From: Bryopsis sp. KO-2023
Lineage: Eukaryota > Chlorophyta > Ulvophyceae > Bryopsidales > Bryopsidaceae
Reading direction: 5' to 3'
Assembly (NCBI GenBank): GCA_030272585.1
Contig: BSYQ01000003.1
Span: 1-64,000, forward strand
DNA: 64,000 nt
Below, one piece after another: positions 58,175 to 64,000 of the stretch. A model generated the notes under the pieces. The model made no database searches and was not told where the DNA came from. It saw nothing but the letters and a program-made list of their open reading frames with translations. The stretch's first letter is position 1. Each line of letters starts with the position of its first letter. A program made the position numbers and the translations under genes.

Positions 58175-58480
58175 CATAGGGTGGTGCAATTCTCTTCAAC
58201 CACATTTCTGTGGAACCCTTTGAAATTTGGTTGGCGCAGTTCTTTTTCCACATCCCTGTGGGAACAACGTTTTCTTCAACCATAGGTTGGCGCAGTTGTC
58301 CTTCCACACTTCTGTGGAGACAACCTTTAAAACAACAGGTTGGCGCAGTTCGGCTTTTACCACATTTCTGTGGACGAACTTTTCACAATTGCGCCAGCCG
58401 TTCCCTTAGTCGTTTTCACGCCGACCTTTTCACAATTGCGGCAGCCATTGCCTTGGTCGTTTTCACGCTAAAGTTAACGT
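58175..58480. repeat. Short degenerate tandem repeats in D leader
   Basis: Four copies of about 45-58 bp with GGTTGGCGCAGTT...CCACA...TGTGG, each able to form a CCACA/TGTGG hairpin. They are followed by two copies of about 54 bp (CTTTTCACAATTGCGnCAGCC...GTCGTTTTCACGC). They lie between the D 5' LTR/PBS and the body, where retroelement packaging signals usually are. Confidence 0.7.
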
Positions 58481-59165
58481 GCCGCGCGCTCTGGCAGTTA
58501 GATTTTTCGACTTGCAGCGCGTTTTTCTGTGGGTCACACTTTCTGGAGTGACCAAATGAGTCATGTCGACAGTTCCTGGCGCAGTTTTCTATAGTTTTCT
58601 ATAGTTGGCGCAGAACTTGGCGACTTAGGCGAATTTGGTCGACAAAGCTTAGGCTTCTTCGCCTAGCAAGTCCTCAGACTTAGGTGGAGGTAAGGCTAAG
58701 TTTGGGGCTTTTAAGAACCCTTAAAAAGCCTTTCTGGAGATCCCTGTGAAATCTAGCTCCAGGAGCTTAAATTTCCAGGTCCACTCTCCTAAAGAAAATA
58801 GACAGAGATCCTCTTTTCTCTTTCTGTCTCTTTTCCTCCCCTTGTCGACTCTTTTCGTTTCGAGATCGAGGGTTTTTCGACCTGTCGATCTTTTCATCGA
58901 CCTGGGATCTCTATCGCCCAACTTTTCACGTCGAAAATTTTCGGTCCTCTTCTTTCCGCGACGTTGGGAACCCTCTCGCCTTGGTTTCACCTCGCCTACT
59001 TCAGGAATACCCCTGGAAAAACAACCTCCTCCCTGTCAACAGATCTTTTCGTCCAGATCTTTTCAAAATCGATCTTTCTATCCAATCTTTTTTTTTCCTT
59101 TTTTTCACTCCCGTTTCGTTTTCGACCACCACGACCTCTTTCAGGAGCGACGTCGATCGACCCCA

Positions 59166-59177
59166 GCTCCGAAACCA
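59166..59177 (-). other. Primer-binding site of D
   Basis: Minus-strand TGGTTTCGGAGC, 2 nt inside the right LTR, which makes the right LTR the 5' one and fixes the minus orientation. LTR end plus PBS (CACTATCA-AT-TGGTTTCGGAGC) matches A exactly. Confidence 0.78.
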
Positions 59178-59179
59178 AT

Positions 59180-59387
59180 TGATAGTGGGGTGTGTGGTGG
59201 AAATAAATTTTCTACATACTCCTCCTGGGAGCGTTCCCCTACAACAGCGAATCCAACCAAACAACAACCCAACCAGTGTCTAACTACGTGTCCCTTAAAT
59301 AGTACTCTAGGGCTATCACGAGTCACACTAATGATACAAGTCACCTCAACGCTCCCAGACCAGTCATTTCGTCTCAAATCACTATCA
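59180..59387 (-). repeat. 5' LTR of element D
   Basis: 208 bp, reads identical to 40360-40567, including the TATA-like element (59294-59301 on minus). Together with the perfect TSD this indicates a recent insertion. Confidence 0.95.
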
Positions 59388-59838
59388 ACGGCCCCAGATC
59401 CGACATCAAGTTGTTACAATGGTGACAGAAGGAGTGGAAGCGGCGATAGTCACTGCCGAAAGAATCGATTCGTTGGGTGGCCAATCTCAAAACAACCGCG
59501 GACGTGGTCGCGGACGAGGGCGATGGAACTGGAATTGGAAAAACAAGCCCAAAGCTGATCAGAACCAGCAAATGCAAGGTCAGCAACCGCAACCACCACC
59601 TCCACCCCAAGATCAAAATCAGCAAATGGGCGGAGGCAACAGAGGTGGCGGCGGCCGTGGCCGCGGAAGAGGCGGAAGACGAGGTGGCGGACGAAATCGA
59701 GGTGGTGGCGGAAGGCAGCAACAAGGCGGAGCTAGAGGCGGAGGCGCATGTTACATCTGCGGTGAAGTGGGTCATGGCTTTGGAAAATGTCCTAAAGGCC
59801 CAACTTTTCAAAAATGGCTAAAAGATCACGCCGCATAG
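59388..59838 (+). pseudogene. gag: gag of C, C-terminal part
   Basis: Resumes the capsid end after D, with EGVEAAIVTAERIDSLGG aligning with VEAAIISAERLEALGVG of A. It is followed by a Gln/Pro-rich region, RGG-type repeats and a CCHC knuckle (CYICGEVGHGFGKC), stopping at 59836-59838. The ACGGC repeat at its start is the D target duplication. Confidence 0.92.
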
Positions 59839-61097
59839 AGGAGACTTCACTCCATGCGGCCAGAAGAAAAAGAGCCAGACGCCGAAGATATAGACATCGC
59901 AGACGTCAGAAGCTCCGGGAGTCACGAGCAAGAGAACGAGAGGGGAATAAAAAGACCGAGAAAGAGTCAACAAGAAATCCCGCCCAGAGGGCTGAAAATC
60001 CGCTGATGAGTACAAAACTTGGTGACAAAGAGCGGATGGATGATTCAAGTACGGTCATCCTAAGCACTTCCGGCAGAGAGTTGGCGGAAAGTGTTGGTTC
60101 AGTACATGAAGACTCTGGAAGTTCCTCCGGAGATAGCAACCTGGAATCTGTCCCGCCTTGTGGAGAGAAACAGGCTTCGGAAGGAAGTGTAAAAAGTTTA
60201 GACCGGACCAGCCCAAGGGTTCCGTCTGACGCCGATGCAAGGGAGGCATCGGACAGAAAGAAACAACCGGGGGTTGAAGGTGGGGATTACCTTCAAGACA
60301 GTTTTAACCCGCTGGTAAATAATCACCACCTTAAGTTCATGGGGTATGAGCTTAAGGGGCGGATAGGGGGAGTTTCAATCTCCGCTTATTTGGACTGTGG
60401 AGCTACGGAAAATTATGTAGCGCAGAAACTTGTGGATCGTTTGGGGTTAGAGTTCTCCTCGTGTAATAAGACCGTTTCATTAGCCAACGGGTCTGTTTGC
60501 AATGTGGACAAACGATGCGGAAACATCAACATGCAGTTGGGCAGATACAAAACCCAGTTTTCTGCGGATGTTTTTCCTCATCTCACGTATGACATCGTGT
60601 TAGGGTTACCGTGGCTGATCGCCAATAACCCGTCCATAGACTTTGCACAGGGAACTATCAACATTCGCCAAGGTCAAGGTTGGATAACAGTACCGGTAAA
60701 AGAAAGACCGACTGATTATCTTCAACTTGCGAATGAAACCACACCTCTCATCACCCACAAGAAGATATTCCGCTACATCAAGAAGCAAACTGAAGCCACA
60801 GATAGTTTGGCTTACTTGGTGGTGGTGCGTGAATCTGACCCCACGGATAGCAATCACTTGATGCAATATCCGTATGAGGGGGTAACCGTTGATAGCCTTC
60901 AAACTTCAGCGGGCACCAACACATCACAAGAGACGGAGGTACCGAAGTTGCTGCATGATCAGATGCACCCGGATATCCGCTCTATGGTGGAGGAATATAG
61001 CCATATTTTTCCAAAAGATCTCCCACCTGGCATACCTCCCGTCCGCAAGGGTCATGAATTTAAGATCGACCTTGAGGATGAGAGTATGAGCCCATAT
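59814..61097 (+). pseudogene. pol: pol of C, 5' part: linker and protease, truncated before RT
   Basis: Frame -1 relative to gag, overlapping its last 25 bases; an in-frame ATG lies at 59814, and an upstream stop limits any shift to this overlap. I see no classical slippery heptamer, so reinitiation is also possible. A basic N-terminus and acidic linker precede the protease (ISAYLDCGATENYV, YDIVLGLPWL). The pre-RT segment KGHEFKIDLED is present, but sequence diverges after about SMSPY, before any RT catalytic motif. The frame then runs by chance to 61142. Confidence 0.9.
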
Positions 61098-61255
61098 CAA
61101 CTACTCCCCCCCCCCCCTCCCAAAGGGTGTCCACACCCGTAGAAGAACCCAAAAAGAAAGAAAAAGAAAAGAAAAGAAAAGAAAAGAAAGGAAAACCCCC
61201 AAGGAAAAACTGTCTCTGTCCGGCTCTGACTCTCTGGCTCTGGCTCCGCTCTCTC
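61098..61255 (-). other. E 3' UTR and purine tract at the C/E junction
   Basis: On minus: a short C/T-rich stretch after the accessory ORF stop, TTTTC-rich repeats, then GGGAGGGGGGGGGGGGAGTAGTTG running straight into C pol. The G-run is placed like the A2 polypurine tract next to its LTR. Confidence 0.55.
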
Positions 61256-63136
61256 TCACTCTGTCTCCGAGTCCAAGCCCTCGAGATCCCACATCGTTCG
61301 TAGGATGTATGTCAGCCGGGATCCAAGCTCCTTGACACCGGTTTTCGAAGGGAAGGCTGCGGATTTGACCCGACACACCTGACATGGTAGGGTGAGCTGA
61401 TCAGTGGTGTCCGGGGATGGAAGCGATGGGAGCGGAAGAAAATCCTCCGCACGTTTCCCGAGGCGAAGATGCTCCGCGGTCATATCGAGCGGCCGGATAC
61501 TTTTATCCGCGAGCCACCGATTGATGACCCGATCCATTACATGATGATGGGGCCAGTGTGTAGGGCAAACGTAGTGTGCCCCACAACTGGTTTTTACCCC
61601 GACACCATGTTGCGTTCCCGCGCAGTAATAGCACTTCGTTCCCGCGAGTGCTGGATCGTGCGTGCCTTTGATCTTCTTGAGCGCTGCACGCAACTCTTTC
61701 GCGTCCTTCGCGCGTGTGCGTTTCTTCCCCCGCTTGGTGCTTTTCTCCGCGCCTTTTTTTTCCGCTTCCTTCACTTTTTCCGCATCCGCCTGAGTCGACG
61801 GCTCCCCTTTCTTGGTTTCGGCGGTTGTCTTTCTCTCCGCGTCCGCCTTCTTTTGTTTTCCCGCGTCCGCGTGTGTTTTTCCCGCGTCCGCCTTTTGTTT
61901 TTCCGCAGCCGCCTTTTTCTCCGCGTGTGTTTTCTCCGCGTCCGCTTTTTGTTTTTCCGCGGCCGCCTTTTTCTCCGCGGCTGCTTTCTTTTTCTCCGCA
62001 TCCGCCTCCGCGAGTGCTTTGAGCATTGCTGCTTTGACGAGTGCTTTTGTTTGTGTGTCCTCCGCGCTCAGCGGTGGTTTTGAACCTGTTGGTTCTTCCG
62101 CTATGACGTCTTCGTTGTCGTCATCGTCAAGGGAACTCTGGGGTGGTTTCGCCAATTGCTTTGAGATATTCTCCGCTGCCCCGTCTATCCGGCTCAACCA
62201 GTCGTTCACTTGGTCCAAATTGTGCGCCTTCGTAAGGTCCACGTTCGTGATGGTGATCTCCTTGACCTTATGCATATCGACCTGATCTTTTATCCGGCCG
62301 TCTCGCACCAACTGCGCCTGCGCCTTCGCGGTATCCAGCCGTACTCCCACAAGTCCGTGTGAGAAACTCGCGAGTGACTGCGGGATGTCCATGAGGTTGG
62401 CCCGAAGCCGGTTGACCTCAACTTTGGACGCGACGAGTTCTGACATTAGCACACGGGCGGTCGTGCTGCTGCAGAAGTCGTCTCCCTTTTCCGCCTTGGC
62501 GAGAGCGGCTTTTGTGGCTGCCAACTCTTTTTGGACCGTGACGAGGGCTTTGTAGCGTTTCTCCGCCTCGCCGATGAGCTGTTTGTTCTCCTTGTGGTAC
62601 CAATCCGTATCCGCTTGAGCTTTGGTGGCTGCTTTCCGGGAGAGGGTAAGATCGGTGGTCAGCTGGGTAATTTCCTTGGATTTCGCGGAAATTTCTTGAT
62701 CCCGCGCGGAAATTACTTGATCCTTTGCGGAATTTTCTTCCTCTTGCGCGGATAACTCTCGCTTGATGGTCTTGAGTTCCGCTTCCGCACCACGGGCTTT
62801 CACTTGAGCATCACTCAACTGCTGTTGAAGAGCCCGGTATCGATTGGTCCAATCCTCTTCCAGCTTAGTTTTTTCCGCCGCCCTTTCCTCTTTTGCTTCC
62901 CGGAGTTCCGCCGCCAGCTCACAGATTTCCGCCTCCTGCTCATCTCTTTTTGTCACACCCTCCTGAAGCTTCTTGTGTAACGTTTCGTAATCCGCCGCCA
63001 CATTTGCATGTGATTCCACCGCCTCAGTTCCAGATTCTAAGGCTTCCGCGAGCTCCGTTTCCAAGGCCTCTGCCTTTGCTTTCCACTCATCCCTCTGCTG
63101 ACGGAGTCGCTCCAAATGCTCGGATGTTCCAGACAT
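61256..63136 (-). CDS. Accessory ORF of E: long coiled coil plus RING-like Cys/His module
   Basis: 626 residues from MSGTSEHLERLRQQRDEW, just after E pol. Residues about 5-230 are continuous heptads rich in Glu/Ala/Lys. About 350-470 is a Lys/Ala/Glu-rich repetitive stretch (EKKAAAEKQKADAEKTHA units). The C-terminal module is Cys502-x2-Cys505-x12-Cys518-Gly-x-His521-x-Val-Cys524-x2-His527-Trp, then Cys585-x2-Cys588, a RING-H2-like spacing. The first half matches B in spacing (x12) and A2 in the His-Trp end. Uninterrupted; function unknown. Confidence 0.85.
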   Translation of the reverse strand: MSGTSEHLERLRQQRDEWKAKAEALETELAEALESGTEAVESHANVAADYETLHKKLQEGVTKRDEQEAEICELAAELREAKEERAAEKTKLEEDWTNRYRALQQQLSDAQVKARGAEAELKTIKRELSAQEEENSAKDQVISARDQEISAKSKEITQLTTDLTLSRKAATKAQADTDWYHKENKQLIGEAEKRYKALVTVQKELAATKAALAKAEKGDDFCSSTTARVLMSELVASKVEVNRLRANLMDIPQSLASFSHGLVGVRLDTAKAQAQLVRDGRIKDQVDMHKVKEITITNVDLTKAHNLDQVNDWLSRIDGAAENISKQLAKPPQSSLDDDDNEDVIAEEPTGSKPPLSAEDTQTKALVKAAMLKALAEADAEKKKAAAEKKAAAEKQKADAEKTHAEKKAAAEKQKADAGKTHADAGKQKKADAERKTTAETKKGEPSTQADAEKVKEAEKKGAEKSTKRGKKRTRAKDAKELRAALKKIKGTHDPALAGTKCYYCAGTQHGVGVKTSCGAHYVCPTHWPHHHVMDRVINRWLADKSIRPLDMTAEHLRLGKRAEDFLPLPSLPSPDTTDQLTLPCQVCRVKSAAFPSKTGVKELGSRLTYILRTMWDLEGLDSETE

Positions 63137-63457
63137 TTCTATGCAAATGCTTTGAATGTGTTGCTCTGGTGGCGGTTGCTTCTGAAGGTTCAGTGCGCTC
63201 GGCGTAAACTTTTGACGAAATAGGGCTGGAGGGTTGCAGCCTAGCTAGTTTATACAAGTGATAGAGTCACTCACTTGTCACTGATGGAAGACTTCCTCTA
63301 TTGAGTGTCGTCTCATCCAAGGTTCTAGCCCGCTTTGATATTACCCTCGCTATCTTGACTCAGCTCTCTGTAGCTCGCTCTTAGATGTATTTGATTATGG
63401 GTGAACTGATACCAACACATCAACCATCGTTCCCTTCCCCATATCAATCTGTATCAT
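63137..63457 (-). other. Spacer between E pol and accessory ORF
   Basis: About 320 bp without an ORF. A similar gap (about 365 bp) lies between pol and the accessory ORF in A2, but only 60 bp in B. How the downstream ORF is translated (spliced or subgenomic RNA, or internal entry) is not visible. Confidence 0.6.
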
Positions 63458-64000
63458 CTAAAGAGGTTGTTTCCGCCGCCTTGTCCGCCTTTCCTCCCGC
63501 TTAGAGCGGATTTCCTCTTTGGTCGGCAAGCGCGTGCGGTTTTTGAGATACTCTGCCAAGATATCGCTGGCATTGGCCAGGTGGGCTTCTGGCTCCCAGG
63601 TGGCTTCCATCAAATCATAGCCCTTCCACAGAATCAAGTACTCCCGACGGTTGGGTGTGCCTCGATCCCGCAGAATACGCTCGACCTCATATTCAATGGC
63701 GCCATCCACCAACTCCCCTTCGGGAGGTTCCACCTCCCGCTCATCATCTTCTGACAAGCGGTTGTATGCCTTCAGCTTGGAGACATGGAAGGTAGAATGA
63801 ATAGTCCAATGGGGTGGTAGTTGCAGGCGATAAGCGACTGTGGATATCGCTTTGTCCACTTTGAATGGCCCGACAAACCTCCGGCGGATTTTTGGTGGAA
63901 TCTTTTGCAAGGATTGCAGCGGAATAAATGTACTCCGCACCAAAACTTCATCCCCTTCTTTGAAGATTACTTCCCGCCGCCGTTTGTTCGCTTGGACACA
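63458..64000 (-). CDS. pol: pol of E, C-terminal end (runs off the window)
   Basis: Open from the window edge (NKRRREVIFKEGDEVLVRST) through the integrase C-terminal GPFKV region and YRLQLPPHWTIHSTFHVSKL. It ends in a chromodomain (YEVERILRDRGTPNRREYLI through ATWEPEAHL) and a basic tail ending at 63458. It is the same domain order as A2. The upstream protease, RT and catalytic integrase lie outside the window. Confidence 0.93.
   Translation of the reverse strand, partial: CVQANKRRREVIFKEGDEVLVRSTFIPLQSLQKIPPKIRRRFVGPFKVDKAISTVAYRLQLPPHWTIHSTFHVSKLKAYNRLSEDDEREVEPPEGELVDGAIEYEVERILRDRGTPNRREYLILWKGYDLMEATWEPEAHLANASDILAEYLKNRTRLPTKEEIRSKREERRTRRRKQPL

Larger units (their letters stand above)
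56074..59179 (-). other. D interior, right part (5' leader side)
   Basis: About 3.1 kb without an intact gene. The first 130 bp repeat the D sequence left of A2 (GCCTCTAAAAATTCAGACACC... at 45888 and 56118), showing a short tandem duplication of about 120 bp in D, with A2 inserted in one copy. It also holds a tRNA-like hairpin (56665), an A-like gag remnant (57830), and leader repeats (58175-58480). Confidence 0.7.
40360..59387 (-). mobile_element. Element D: large non-autonomous LTR element, carrying A2
   Basis: Flanked by TSD ACGGC (40355-40359, 59388-59392) and by two 208-bp LTRs that read as identical. PBS and polypurine tract place it on the minus strand. Removing A2 and its TSD leaves about 8.9 kb with no full retroelement gene, the profile of a LARD-type element moved by proteins of a relative. 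Traces of an A-like gag linker (57830-57960) and perhaps of an accessory ORF (41017-41292) show its origin. Confidence 0.9.
37188..61097 (+). mobile_element. Ty3/gypsy element C, 5' half, carrying element D
   Basis: Plus-strand element inserted in B gag. Visible parts: short 5' LTR, primer site, gag (split by D at 40360-59387), and pol through protease to just before RT. It stops at about 61097, where sequence changes to the 3' end of a minus-strand element (E). Its word use (frequent GCGGA) differs from A and B but matches E, so E may be the same family. Confidence 0.85.
61098..64000 (-). mobile_element. Element E, 3' part: pol end and accessory ORF
   Basis: Minus-strand Ty3/gypsy sequence entering from the right edge: the end of integrase and chromodomain, then a coiled-coil accessory ORF, then a C-run (61108-61119 on plus) that would be its polypurine tract. 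No 3' LTR follows; C pol starts at once. Base composition resembles C, so E could be a second C-family copy or an inverted piece of C itself. Confidence 0.8.

Noticed and set aside
61098-61142. C pol reading on to 61142
   Set aside because: The last residues are encoded by the C-run of E's presumed purine tract and have no Pol similarity.

Overview
The window starts at a chromosome end and runs inward into repeat-only DNA. The first 3.6 kb is an almost perfect CCCTAAA array, the plant (Arabidopsis-type) telomere sequence, with the C-rich strand correctly placed for a left chromosome end. That repeat, the GT-AG introns and chromodomain-bearing Ty3/gypsy elements point to a repeat-rich plant or streptophyte-alga genome. 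I cannot name the species. No host single-copy gene is visible.

Layout. (1) 1-3598: terminal telomere. (2) 3599-9702: three near-identical 1999-bp subtelomeric units plus a fourth cut after about 107 bp at an internal telomere motif, followed by a second telomeric tract to 10642. (3) 10643-14143: two diverged copies of another subtelomeric unit (R, about 1.6 kb), each followed by interstitial telomeric repeats and each carrying a tRNA-like fold. (4) 14146-18540: a 351-bp satellite of about ten direct copies, headed by an inverted, more diverged block. (5) 18541-64000: transposons nested inside one another.

The nest, read from junctions and target-site duplications (TSDs): gypsy element A1 (plus strand) sits in the satellite. 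Element B (minus) sits in A1 pol. Element C (plus) sits in B gag. Element D (minus, 208-bp LTRs that read as identical, no coding capacity) sits in C gag. Element A2 (minus, complete, 432-bp LTRs) sits in D. B also carries a solo A-type LTR and a complete 4.7-kb hAT transposon with an intact six-exon transposase. A1 carries a foldback element and another solo LTR. At the right edge, element E (minus) abuts the broken pol of C.

How the genes work together: A, B and C/E are chromovirus-type Ty3/gypsy elements. Gag has a CCHC knuckle, and Pol carries protease, RT, RNase H, integrase and chromodomain. In A, B and C the pol frame lies -1 relative to gag, and A has a clear A-AAA-AAA slippery site with a downstream stem. 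The most notable observation is that A2, B and E all carry an extra sense ORF between pol and the 3' LTR. It encodes an N-terminal coiled coil and a C-terminal Cys/His module (CxxC...CGxHxVC...[HC]W...CxxC) that resembles a divergent RING finger. I know of no described function for such a protein in chromoviruses.
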